Shown: in pieces, positions 10,321-21,889 of the stretch
How the letters are laid out: every line of letters begins with the position of its first letter
Numbering within the stretch: position 1 is the stretch's first letter
Source of the DNA: Pleodorina starrii
Taxonomy: Eukaryota; Chlorophyta; Chlorophyceae; Chlamydomonadales; Volvocaceae
DNA length: 64,000 nucleotides
Reading direction: 5' to 3'
NCBI GenBank assembly: GCA_030267565.1
Contig: BRXU01000024.1
Coordinates: 661,001-725,000, forward strand
Program-made: the position numbers and the translations under genes
Notes under the pieces: generated by a model
Told to the model about the DNA's origin: nothing
Databases searched by the model: none
Seen by the model: the letters and a program-made list of their open reading frames with translations, nothing else

Positions 10321-12765
10321 GGAGGAGAACGGCTGCTGCCTGCTGGCTGTTGTGTACCTGGCTCGCCCTGGCCGCTGTTGACAGCTCGCTTGAAACAGCA
10401 TCCTGCCCACGATTTGTATTCTGGCCAGGCCTGTGGGAGCCGTGGGCTGCTCCGCGGGTGTGCAGGTTGGCTGGGTAGGGTTAGATTGCATGGGTAGAAT
10501 GCATGAGAAGCTTGCTGCGGGCGCCGAGTCAACTGGCCAACGCAGCGCCGCACTCAAGGGGCTTCCCTCTGCTGGCACGTCTTACAGCTGATCCATGTTT
10601 CAGGGTATTTGTCAGATGTATAAGTAGCAGTTGTTGCAAAGGCACAATGGACAATCGTTTCCAAGGGACGTGTAAGGCGCCGTATGCCGGCACCTCGCTC
10701 ATAACGGCCATCATGCATGTTCTGAATGGATGATCCCTTCCCTTCTCGTATAAAGTGGAGATCCCGGTGCACCCCCTGTTCCCCGGGGGCCCACTAGCAA
10801 GAGCTCTTACATCGTCCTTCGTCCAGCATCAGCTGCTCACCTGATGCCGGCGAATGTCTTGACACGCACTCAATAAAGCCGCCCACAGCCGTCCATCTAA
10901 CACCACCTCCGCGTCAATGGCTGACTACAGTCGCGGTGAGCTGTTCGTCACACGGCCCGAACACCACGCCCACATTGCTGCATTTAGCGAGGTACTCAAT
11001 GCGCCAGAGACACGGTACGCAGGGCAAACAAGCAGCCCTGTTGCGCTCCTGTTTGCATATTGGAAGGGGCTGACTTGAAACCGTTACATTACTACCGCAA
11101 CCCCTGCCCAACATGCCTAGCAATGAAGCCTTCGCCTGTCCCCATAGCGTCCAGCTGCCCCCGCCCACACACACACACAGCGAACCCCCGTTCTGTTGTC
11201 CGTTCCCATACCAGCGTGCTCTACGGTTGCCAGTGGTCCGCCAGCCTCCATCGGAGGTGGTGCCACCATGCGTCTGTTTCATAGCTCAAAGCGTTTCAAG
11301 TCAGAAACAACGAGGATGTTTGCTTCCTTAAGGACTGGCAACAGGGCAGAGCCGCGTGCATCCATACGGGTGGGGTTATGAGGCGTACGGAGGCACACCA
11401 GTGCTGTTTGGGGGACGACGCACCGTTTCCTTGCAGCGCGAGATCTCCCAGGGCGGCATGCCATTTAGCGGTGGCTATTGTTGTGGTTGTTACAGTGGGC
11501 TGTGTTGCGTTGTCGTTCCACGTGCGGTACTCCAAGGGGTAGTTCGTGTTACCTCGCGTCCCAAAAACAGTACAAACGTGCTTGTTGGCGAGTCCTCAGT
11601 CGGCGCAGGTAGCCCCATATTGCTTTCAGTCGATGCATTTCCGGAAAAACATTATCCATCCATTCGAACCATCTATCAAAAAATGAGGTTGTAGTTGCTG
11701 CAACGGGGCGAGGGTCAACGGGTCAATTACACCTTCCCCCCGATGCGACGTTCGACGGCCACGTAACGGTTCCGTTACCCCATGCAAACTGACCACGTTT
11801 CCTGTTAAGTGATAACGAAACGTGTCACAGGTTGGGTTTTACTCGCAAACCGGTGTCTAGGGACACCACCTACTCAGGGCATGGACGTTTTACAAATCCA
11901 TTTGACGCCTGGCTTACTGCAGAAGCACCAGCGGCACCAGCGGGAACGCATCGGGCAGTGCGGCTTTGAGCAGCCACCGCGCCCAGCCCGACCTGTGGGT
12001 CAGCTGCTCTCACAGCCACAGCCCCGTCCCGGCTGCCTCAGCGGCAGCTGACGCTTGCACCCAATACTCGTCAATGGATAATAGTGGTTGTAATAACACA
12101 AAACAGGTCACCACTGTAGAGCTTGACTTCCCGTTGGCGAGTTACCGTATCGGTATCCTTGCGACACCTCTGGACTAGGCAATTGCTTTACTGCTTAGGA
12201 CGCGACAGTACCTGTTGGTGGTAGATATGTAGCTTAATTCGTCATGGTTTGGCGCGGTTCACTAGAAGGCGGTGTACTTCCGGCTCTTGCCACACCCAAT
12301 GCCACGCATGCCCCTTGCGGCCGTACGCATCGAGTGCAGTGCTCGGCCAGTTGGTTGCACCATTCCGGTGGCCGTGGCAGTAATCGACGACGCACGGGGC
12401 CAGAGCGCCAGACCCTGCGTGCCTACGACCCCTGGTTGCCCCTTGCCCACGCCGCCGGAGTGGCCATTCTCATGTGAGTCATTTTACTCAACTCTGGCGC
12501 CGAGCATAGAGCACGACACACTGCACTGCAAAGAGGCTATCGCAAGGAGTCGCAGAGATCTGTGCGGGTGTGTGGCAGCAGGGGAAAAGCAGGCGGGGTA
12601 GGCGAGTGAGTAATGGCCTGGGCCGGTGTCTCCTATGTACGTCATCACAGCGCAATCAAAACTGTCAACCAGTAACGGTGTGCATTGCGTGCATCGTATG
12701 TGTTTTCCATGATGACACGCTTTCTTGATAGCCGTAGTCAGCGGTCTTCAGAAGCCTCCAGGTGG
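10321..12765. other. Intergenic or unresolved gene; possible coding exons
   Basis: After the Rid 3' region, ATG at 10917 opens a frame MADYSRGELFVTRPEHH that reaches a possible donor (GAG|GTACTC) at about 11000. Further coding-like pieces lie at about 11876-11965 (GRFTNPFDAWL, resembling a motif in NAPE-PLD-type metallo-beta-lactamase hydrolases) and at 12109-12178 (VTTVELDFPLASYRIGILA). Phases could not be joined and no metal-binding HxHxDH motif was seen, so no gene is called. A (CA)n run is at 11168-11180. Confidence 0.3.
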
Positions 12766-15700
12766 CTAATCCAGGCATCTCAGCCGGTGCGCCACCCCAC
12801 CCACCTGCCGAGCCCCCACCCACCCACCCACCGTGAGGTTGCCGTCCTGCACCATGCTGGGCTGTACGTCCTTTAGGCCGGTGAGGGTGGCCCAACCCTG
12901 GTAAGATGCCGGGTCGAAGTCGCCTGCCTGGGTCACTGGACCTGTACGAAAGGAGGGGTGAGGGCAGCAGTAGACGTCGTGGGTGTTGTGCAGTATGGGG
13001 GCATCGCAGACACACCGGGATTGTCGTCGAGAGCTGAACTGCATCGGTGCGGTGTGTGCAGTACTGAACGAGTGAACCGCTTTTCAGTAGACCCACATGG
13101 ATTACCGGATGGCGCACGGCTGCACTGAAGTCAGTGGACCGCAGTCAGCGACGTTGGCTCTACACAATTACGGCGCCCATTCCTTCGTGCAAGCACAACT
13201 GGTCCTTCATGAACGAATCATCTGAAACTTCTGACATCCGATGCTGCTGGCTTGTTTTTGTCATTCCTTTATTACGCCTGTGCAGGGAGGGCAGTGCATG
13301 TGGAGGGAGCCCCCAACCCAGGGGGAGGGGGTAGCAAACCAGCGAGGGCTCTCGCCTCCAGCCTCCGCCACGAGCCCCGCCAGTGCAAAATACGAATCCG
13401 TCCCAAGCTCCCAACCCAATCCGGTTAATTTTCTGCCGTAACGCACCTGTAGGAACAACAAAGGAGTCGGGCGGTACGGCCGGCGGACGGCCGAAGACAA
13501 AGATTGGCAAAATCGGCCATAGTGATGGCCAGCCGTACGCCTGCACATACGAAATGGTACGACATACACCTTGTCACAGGGTCCATCACGAGACCACGAG
13601 ACCGACCAACGGGCCTGAGTTTCGCAGGCGCTCATGCCAGTGCGGCAGCCCGCCCGTACTGTACAACTGACCTGCTGACAGGCGATGGTCGCAACGGTGT
13701 ATTGTAGGCCCTCGCTGACAGCGCACAGGGGTGCCCAGATCTTCTGGCCGTTGATGGCCTTGTCGCCCTCAGGAGCACCCACCTGCGAACCACGTGTGTT
13801 GCCCAGGGCGCAGCGGGCGGGAATAGATGCCGTGCGCATTCGGTTGGTTCCGTTGGCTCTTGGGACCTCCTTTCCTCAGAGCGCAGTGCAAACCTGCTCT
13901 CTCGGCATCTTGGGGCCCGCAGCGACTGATTAGCGGCTGTGTGATACCGTACTCCAGGAACATATGACGAACAAATGATGATGATGATGATGTTACAAGC
14001 TTCAGTGAGCTCGTACGGTTCAAACGAACCCGAAGGCTCATGAACCGCCACGAACAAATGGATATCTAACCACAACCGTTTACCAATAATTGTAAATTGA
14101 TTTAGCAGTCTGATCAATTGACACTCCCTTGTTGCCATACACGCTGAACAATCGCCATACCAGAAGCTCGACGCGGGCGTGCATCTGGCAGAAGCCCTGG
14201 GGCGCGTCGGCCGGGCACAGGTTGGGCTCCAGGGGGCCGCCGGTGGTAGGGGGGTCGTGGCCGCCAATAATGCGAATGGATGCCTCATCTGTTAACACGA
14301 GAAAACACATGTATCTGTTAACACGAGAAAACACATGTAAAACACACTGTTGCATACACGTAGCGAGGCGAGGTCGGCGGAGCGGCGGTCGGCCAGGGTC
14401 GAGGCCCTGGGATTTTGCCGCAACACATCATTGCTTCATTGGTATCTTCATCTCCCCACAGGACACAGCCTGTGATTTCGCTTGAAAGAAAGTGCGCAAT
14501 TTGCCTACGGTATTGCTGATGGTGCGGATAAAAAGAAAAGTGGAAGCGGCATGTGTCTTCGACCTCCCGATACTGCAAGCACAAGGGCTTGAAGGCCGTG
14601 CGCGTCGCTTGCCTTTGTCAGCTCACAGACGCCCACCCCGGCCCCAACCCACATGGCGGCGGGCTTGGAGGGGACGGGGGAGGCGATGGAGCCGGCGGCA
14701 GCGGCTGATCTGCGGGCGGGTTGATGGGGGGTTTGGAATTTATGGGTTTTTTGTCTAGGGTTTTACCCCAATTGGGCAGCTTTGAAGAGGGGCGATGGGC
14801 AGCAACCACACGGTAGTTCATACTGGCACCCAAGGGGGAGCAAGGCTCGGAAGGGACAGCAGCTAGGCAGGGATACAGGGGGGGTGATCCTCCCTCCATC
14901 GCCACTTCTGCTTTCCCCCCTCTGCCCTCTCATACGCAGACTGCCCCACTCACTGGAGCACTCGACGCCGGCTAAGGGGCCGTTCCAGTGGCAGTTTCCC
15001 GGGTAGAACCGGCAGTCGTAGGGGGCAGCCTTGGGGGTGGAGGAGGAAAAAGGGAAGTACGACAGCAACCTGGCACGAACGTGGTTGCCTTGGCCAGATG
15101 CATCGGCGGTGGCGGCGGTTGCCAGAGAGTGCGGATCATCCAGGTGGGTGTCAGCACCGGCACTCAGTGCGAGGGCGGTGGCGGAGGCGTCCCCGCGGAG
15201 CTGGCGCCGGTGGCCGGCGGATGGGCGGCTCTTTGCTTCGCAGCCGAACACGATCGCGGAGTTGGTGTACCTGAAGTCGGGGATAGGGAATGCAGAGTGC
15301 CCCGAAAAGGCCGGGGGAGCTGTGTTACCGGTCTGATTCATGCACGGCACGCGAGTTGGCTGCCGACACTGAGCCGGAGCCGTGCCAAGCAGGGGTCGCC
15401 TGGTGCCTTGTGTTGTAAGCGAATACGGCCACATGTGCCCACGTGCGCGTGCGCGGCGGCGTCGTACTGTACCTTTTTTTGGAGGGGTAAGCGACCTCCT
15501 GGGTGAAGTACGACCTGCCGTATTTGAAACCCAACAGCTCGCACATGTCCTGCAAGAGCAACGACAGCGCGCCCATCAGCGCATATACGTGGGGTGGCTG
15601 CACGTCACGCACGGATGGCTCACAGTATCCACAGCCATGCCCCGAATTGTGCCTGTATTCATGTATTGTGCATTTTTGGATTGGGCTGCCGAGTTCTGTT

Positions 15701-16586
15701 TCGCCGAGCCCTTCTACAGACGCAAGGCTCGTGAAAATCTTGAAAGCCTTCACTTTGCGCACAAGACAAACGCCGATCTACTTCGTATACGTACACTTCC
15801 TGGTGTGCATGCGCGGAAGGGCCAGCACCCGCGCGCGCCGCATTACCGTAGGCACCACTTCGTTACACTGACGCACGCACTCCCAGCCCGAAACCACAGC
15901 CACACCTACCCCTACCTGCGCCAAGCCGTCATTGAACCTGTACTAGCAGACCGGGAGCCACACGCCCTTGTTGCCTTCGACGCCGGGGAACCTTGGGTCC
16001 TTGGTGCTGATTTCCAGGCGCCCCTTGGAGCCCATGTCGCCCACCAACCGGACGCAGTTCTTGGTCACTACTCAAGTGCGACAGCAGCGCAGGTGGGTGA
16101 ATCAGAAGTGCACGTGCCTTCGGTGGCGTAGATGGATGCAGATGGCCGGGCGCGGCAAAAATACAGTCAAGCGTACGTACAGCGCCTGGTTGGGCAGGGT
16201 TGGGCCTGCTGAACTCACCGCTAGGTACCGCCGCTGAAGCCAGGTCGATACCTGTAAAGCAAAGCAATTGATTGTAATATACACGGACTGGTTTGATACG
16301 GTATTTTGGCCAGACCAGCTAACAGCGGGGTACAGGCGGTCAGGCTGAAATTCAGCAAACAGGTCAAAGATTTGCACAGCTTTGCAAAATTAAACATATA
16401 TTTCCTTGTCGCGGACGTTTGGCGCAAAAGTTCATAGGATTCTGATAGCTCACAGCTTTCGGCAACGGCATGCGGTGCATAAAGACCGTCCCCTCACACT
16501 GTCATGTTTAGAAGCACTAGATACTTACCACAGAACGTAACCAGGAGAATGCAGCACGCGCCGGCCAGGACTCCTCGGTTCGTCAT
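12766..16586 (-). pseudogene. Secreted protein with two SRCR domains, one in-frame stop
   Basis: Nine exons read on the minus strand: 16586-16529, 16379-16219, 16059-15916, 15549-15473, 15270-14954, 14288-14161, 13869-13672, 13540-13447 and 12941-12766. All junctions keep phase. Exon 1 is a signal peptide (MTNRGVLAGACCILLVTFC); an in-frame upstream ATG adds 12 residues. SRCR1 runs from NCVRLVGDMGSKGRLEI through VWLPVC, MCELLGFKYG and ends CHWNGPLAGVECS; an Ala-rich insert sits before that end. SRCR2 has IRIIGG, ARVELL, IWAPLCAV and TIACQQAYGW. SRCR domains are disulfide-rich extracellular modules. A TAG (15945-15943) follows the conserved VWLPVC, so the copy is probably a pseudogene unless this is an allele or sequencing error. 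The 3' end, after QGWATLTG, is uncertain. LINE sequence begins about 110 bp upstream of the start. Confidence 0.72.
13967..14060 (-). mobile_element. 72-bp LINE tail inserted in an SRCR intron
   Basis: The segment 13978-14049 is the reverse complement of the last 72 bp of the LINE at 18112-19329, including its (CAT)n tail. It is flanked by the 11-bp TSD ACGAACAAATG (13967-13977 and 14050-14060). It lies in the intron between exons 6 and 7 of the SRCR gene. The paralogous intron at 37588-37791 lacks it and preserves the empty site (GAACAAACGG in reverse complement near 37690). Confidence 0.92.
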
Positions 16587-16699
16587 GGCGCCGCTAAAAG
16601 TCTGCAGCCGTGCGACCTGCATGGCTCCAGTTCTAAGGGGTTTAGACAATATTCAACTTGAGATAATATGCTGTTACTCATACACTTCCAAGATTTCAG

Positions 16700-17052
16700 G
16701 CTCTTAGCCTATAGCAGTTGCCGTACAGATGGGCTGCGACTTGTTACGCAAACATCCATGCGTTAACGGCGCAACGGGTTGCCCCTTCGAGTCTTCCCAG
16801 GGAGTTAAGCAAGGGTGCCCGCTTAGCCCAACGTTGTATGGCATTTTTGGAGAGACCTTTGCGGACTTTATCGACGTCTTGGACAGGGATCGCCCCTCGT
16901 TCATGTACGCGAATAATTGTCCTTGTGCAGATGGTTTTAGAATTCCCTTACTGTTGTACGCAGATGATCTCAGTTTGTTTGCACGCTCAAGGGCGCGTCT
17001 GGAGCGGCTGTTACAGATGCTTGGTTTATGGTGTGCGACCTTCGGTATGCGG
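16700..17052 (+). pseudogene. LINE ORF2, reverse transcriptase part (5' half of a split frame)
   Basis: A frame from ATG 16729 carries the RT palm: GVKQGCPLSP (block 4) and LLLYADDLSLF (catalytic YADD, block 5), followed by the helix before GMR. The frame is cut after codon GMR and continues, in the same family and frame, at 24752 (VNVKKTEILGV). Upstream RT blocks and the endonuclease are missing, so the copy was already 5'-truncated or degraded. Confidence 0.85.
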
Positions 17053-18099
17053 ATTCTTCCGACCGAGTCTAGGATTCTTCCGACCGGGTACCGGAGAAAC
17101 GTCGCCGCCTAACGGTTTCTTGCAGTAGGGCTTTGGATACTCCAAAGCTTAGATAGGAATGATATTAGCGGCTTTCGGTTTCGCAGGTACAGGTAGCGGT
17201 TGGTCAACGCAGGGGAACCTCGCTACCGTTGTTGGTTATACTTTGGTTGGCCAAGCAACTCCCTTTGCGACCTTCCCCTCGATGACCACGCAACCCAAGC
17301 ACTTGTTACTGCCTCCGGACACTAGCATACAAGTCGCTGGGCTTCCTCGGCAAATGGGCCCAGATGGGCCCACGAGTTGGCGCCCGGAATACTGCCCACG
17401 ACCCCAAACACATCGACAAATCGGTCCACGCACCCTGGGCCCCATGCACATTACCACGCTTCCATGCGGATTCTGGATACTGGCCCCCCCTTGCAGTTGC
17501 TTCGCATACTGCGCTATGCTGTCCTTGCTGCCCTCGGTGAAATTTATGTTGAGCTCGACGGCGAACACCGTCGCTAGGTCGCGCATAAAGCCCAAATACA
17601 TAAGCTCTTCTATTTGCGATGACGATACCGCCCAGGAAAATGTGTGAGGTGGCAAATGGCGGGGACGCACCATTGGTTCGCTACGCGGAAGTCGCAAGCG
17701 CAACCGCCTGGGCCTGGACAAGTTGCTCGTCCTTATCAATCACAATCCATACGCGCATTCGCGGGCCATTCTAGCAGGACACCGGCGCTGGCGGAAACGG
17801 AACTGGAGTATTGGTGCAGTTTCCCTTAGAGGGTCTTTCCATTGACCAGCGGCGAATAAGAGTAGCAAGCCGACTATAATAATTTTATGATTTACTTTCC
17901 ATTGGACCCAGCCATCCCATACACAACTTTTATCTGTCGTACCACTTGTACGCCATTGCTCACTTTGAAGCTGATGAGTGAGGATGTGGGCCCGTAGGAT
18001 CCAGCTCAACGTCAGTCGCTCGTCCAGTACGCCAAGACCGCCAACCACATTCCTTCCCAAATGAAAGAGAATTTCATTATCTACTTCGTCAAGCGAACC
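17053..18099. other. Left part of the 7.7-kb insertion, unidentified frame
   Basis: A minus-strand frame of 167 codons at 17739-17236 contains a protein-like run (EELMYLGFMRDLATVFAVEL) but matches no family known to me. It may be part of whatever element made the 7.7-kb insertion. The remainder is anonymous. Confidence 0.35.
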
Positions 18100-18111
18100 A
18101 TTTAGCTCTAT

Positions 18112-19329
18112 GTTTTCCCTGCTTAGCAAGTTGCGTCGACAGGGGCTATTGTCACCATCCGTCGGAATGAAATGCTTTAATGCGCAAGTCCGTTCTGTTC
18201 TGTCTTATGGTTCGCAGTTGTGGGGTGTTGATTTGGTTTTAGCGTTGCTCGAGAGGGGTTTCCCGGCTAACGAGGCACCGCGTTCCTGTTATTTTGAGGT
18301 CGCTACTCGGGATCGCATGGTCAAGCTGCAAATCGCCTTTATGAAGCAGCTGGTCGGAGCTTCCGTCCCGCCCCTTCAATTGTTGTTTAGGGAACTAGGG
18401 CAGATGCCGCTGCAGATGTACTGGGCTGAATCTGTGTTTCGTTTTTGGAACAGTATGGTGGAGAACACTAGCAGCATATACCACAGTGTTTTTCGTCACG
18501 AGATCCGGCTGGCATTGGAATCGGATTTGCAGGGGGACGGCTGGGGGTCTAAGGTCATTCGGGCTCTGAATATCTTAAGGCATGACTGGCCGGAGGATGC
18601 GACGGCGGGTACCATCGACGCCAGGGTTAGACGGTACTCTACGTGCAAGCTCGACGTTGAGGCGCTGTTGGACACTCTTAGGGGGCGCATTAACGATGAT
18701 TGGGCCAGTGACAGGTTGGCCGTCGTCCCGGGCTCTTTCGTTACGGATGGCAGGAAGCCTGGCGTGAAAATGTGCCGTCACAAGCACTGGATGGGGCAGC
18801 CGAAGCAGTTCGAGGGTTACATTCCCTCGGCGCACCACCGTGCCCTTCTCCGTTTTCGGTTATGCGTATCAGACCTGGCGGTTAATAGCGAGAGTAATCG
18901 AGCCAGGGAGTTGCGTGTGTGCAAGGCGTGTCGCATTAATGGTGCCGTCGAGGACGAGAAGCACTTCCTGTTGGAGTGTTCTGCTCTCGTGTCAGCGCGG
19001 CAGAAGCTTTGGGACCTGGGTGTACCGGAGGGAGCGAGTGTTTGCGACGTCATGCAAATAGACGATCAGCGCGGTCTTGCAAAGGTTGTTTATGACATGT
19101 TTTGCTTACGGCGCGAGCGCATCGCCGCGTAGAGTCGATGGAGACTCCTTCTCAGGTCATGTTGCGCTTTTGTGACGTATCTGTCTTATGGTGTCTTTAT
19201 GCCCTTTCTGCTACGGTTGATTTTTTTATCCTATCTTTTTGTTCCTTTTGCTTGACTGAGGCGGTTCATGAGCCTTCGGGTTCGTTTGAACCGTACGAGC
19301 TCACTGAAGCTTGTAACATCATCATCATC
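18112..19329 (+). mobile_element. 5'-truncated LINE with 12-bp TSD
   Basis: The TSD ATTTAGCTCTAT flanks the copy at 18100-18111 and 19330-19341. The body keeps the last 340 codons of ORF2: the thumb and linker (FSLLSKLRRQG, FNAQVRSVLSYGSQLWG), a conserved LLFRELGQMPLQMYW block, KHWMG, FRLCVSDLAVN and a C-terminal knuckle C-x2-C-x10-H-x4-C (CKACRINGAVEDEKHFLLEC), then about 130 bp of 3' UTR and a (CAT)n tail. The frame has no stop or shift, so the insertion is young. The family is a non-LTR retrotransposon. Confidence 0.9.
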
Positions 19330-19341
19330 ATTTAGCTCTAT

Positions 19342-21449
19342 AATAGCATTTCAAGTTACCTGTGATTTTCGCAGCCACTGTCGTGCATGCTCATTGTAGT
19401 CAGTACCTTTCAGTTAAACGCTTAGACACTAACATTCTGTATATATAACCAAGACGGACGGCGACACATTCGACCACAAACATGAGACGGTGTCCAAAAT
19501 TTACACACATCTCTGTGCAGAAAAGTCCGGCCGGCATATGTTGGATGTCCAATGAAAACATATGTGAATATGATGAGGACACTGTGGTAGCGGGGGATGC
19601 TGCAGCAACTGCTGCTGCAAGCAGTGGTGGTGGCGGTTCCGCTGGGGGTGGGCACGGTGAAGACGGGGGAAAGGGACGATGCATGGTCATACAAATCTGT
19701 GCCAGTCAATGGGGGGAAGAAGGGCAAACGGTCTGCGCTTCCGACTTAGGCCTCGCTCACGAACACAAGGCGGGGGTGGGGGCGGGGGATTCAAGTACGG
19801 CTGTCGGCCTGCAAATGCCTTGCTTGCTTGCGGTTAGCACAGATATTTGTAAGTTGCGGGTCCTCCTCCTTTGGCGCTTTCGCCTGATGTAGTAGTAGTA
19901 CTTGTTACAGTGGGCCCGCCCCGGACCTCCAAGTGGGTAGAGCCGGTGGGCCATGTAGCCTGGCACTGCCGCTGGGTTTCTCAGGCAGCAGTTCCTCCAT
20001 CCGGACCAGACAACACGAGCTACCCAACCAAGGGTGCATGAGCCCAAAGTAACGACCAGTTGGTCACAGCCACGGGGGACTTTGCCTTGAGGTTCCCCAT
20101 CTAGCTGCGGTATACTGCCTACTCATTACCGCATTCTTTCGCAAATCTGACAGTAACCCACGGGCTGCAACCGGGGGAATCACTTGCCCATAGAGCACCC
20201 AAAACAAAAAAGACCTGCTGCTTGCCCCTCATCCGGAGGCCTGGCGCATACCTGATGTGGCAGTGGCGGCACGTCCTCTGGCCTTCGTTCTTGCGCTAGG
20301 GCTGGCATTTGTGGCCGTTGGTGCGTGAAATACAGCGCGGGTCATCGGGACAGTGGGAAGAACGTGGTGGCCTGATTGGGGGAAGTCATGGTAACTATGA
20401 CGGGGAAAAGGTCCGTGGTTGCGCTCGGCCAGGACACTTGACGGCCGGGCCACTTAGTCACGGCACTACCCGGAGGAACCGACATCCGCATTAGGTTACG
20501 CCGCTTGGCACTTTCCACTATTATTGTGTTGTATTGCTGTGTCCTAAATTTGGGTGTCAACGGCCGACTTTGATTTTTCAGGTGTCGCTTCGGAAGGGTC
20601 GAAAAGGCAGCCTTGAAGGGCAGCCGAACGCAATACCCGGGAAAACCAACGTCATATTCACGGCACGCCGCTTGGCAGGTATCAGTGTTGTAACATAAGA
20701 AGGCTTAGTGCTAAGTTTCGCGTCCATTGACGGACTGCGATTTACGCGGTCAGGTCTCGCACAGGTGACCCATGGGACAAAAAACGGTGAAGTCAAGCCG
20801 AACCTTTTAGTATAGAATAATTGCGACGTCTGTGGAGTACAGGGGTTTGATTTCAGTTCAGTAATATCCCACTTAGGTAAAGGCTCCGTCGGAAGAGGAT
20901 CCACCCCGCCGGTGCGCTCCTTGCCAGCTGTCACAGCAGCAGCCGGGTGACGACGCGCACTTAAACTTGCGAGGGACTTCCATAAACACTTGCAGACTGC
21001 AACTCGACATGGCAGTTTTTCATGTATGTACCATGTTACAGTGAACCCAAACGGGTCGTCGGTGCATACATCCCTGCCGTCCGCGTCAGAAGGGGAGTAC
21101 TCAACCGCACCAAACACTGCTGCGGCCGAAGCCCAAAACGCCCACTAGGGCACAAGCAACCAGAGACTCAACCTCGACCAGCCTTACTCAGGGGAAAATT
21201 CAGGACAGACGACCCGCATACCAAGATAAAGACCGCACAGGGCGAGGTGGCCAGCACGGGCTCCCTATCAGGAAGCTCGAAGTCTCAGCCTGCCATGAAT
21301 TGCCGGCGGCTCATGAAAGGCGGCTCATGCATTCCCGGGTGGCTCCAAGGAGGGAAGGGCGGAAAGGCGATTGGCGCCCCCACCCAACAGCAGCGTGTCA
21401 CCAGCCCGCTGTTACGGTGCTGCACGCTTGGATCCCCAGGCTACACGAA
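19342..21449. other. Middle of the 7.7-kb insertion, no gene confirmed
   Basis: Two open stretches of unknown meaning: 19482-19892 (+, 136 codons, with Ala and Gly runs) and 21117-20578 (-, 179 codons, no recognised motif). Both could be chance frames. No repeat of other parts of the window was noticed. Confidence 0.3.
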
Positions 21450-21889
21450 ACCTAGGCATCGTAAGTGGGCGGAGGCCGAACACACACTAGGCGACCAGTC
21501 ACCACTCGCAAAATGGGATGGTGAGCTCCCACCGCGTCCCAGCCACGGCGGGGCACCTTCAAGGCGGCCAACCCCTGCAGCCGGCCCCAGACGTTGGCGA
21601 CTGCCCGACGCGCTGCCCGGTTGGCGGGCGACTCCCTAGGGGCGTCTCCAGCCGCCATGTACCTGCGACCAGTCCTACCGGTCCTACATCGCGTTTATGA
21701 CCGCCAAAACGACCACATTCCACACGCACTGCTCCACCCCCAGTGGAGCGGAGACCATCCAAAGTTGCTCCCGGCGGACAGGAGCGCCTACCCGAGCCTC
21801 CAGTTGCTCCAGAACAGCTTGCGCCACCCGGCAATGGCCAGTGGTCCCGGCCGCGCCAGGAACTGCCCACACCCATAGCGTGTGGGGGC

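Noticed and set aside
12766..12831. A separate last exon (12804-12766) of the SRCR gene
   Set aside because: The intron would be 27 nt, too short; reading through to the stop at 12766 is simpler.
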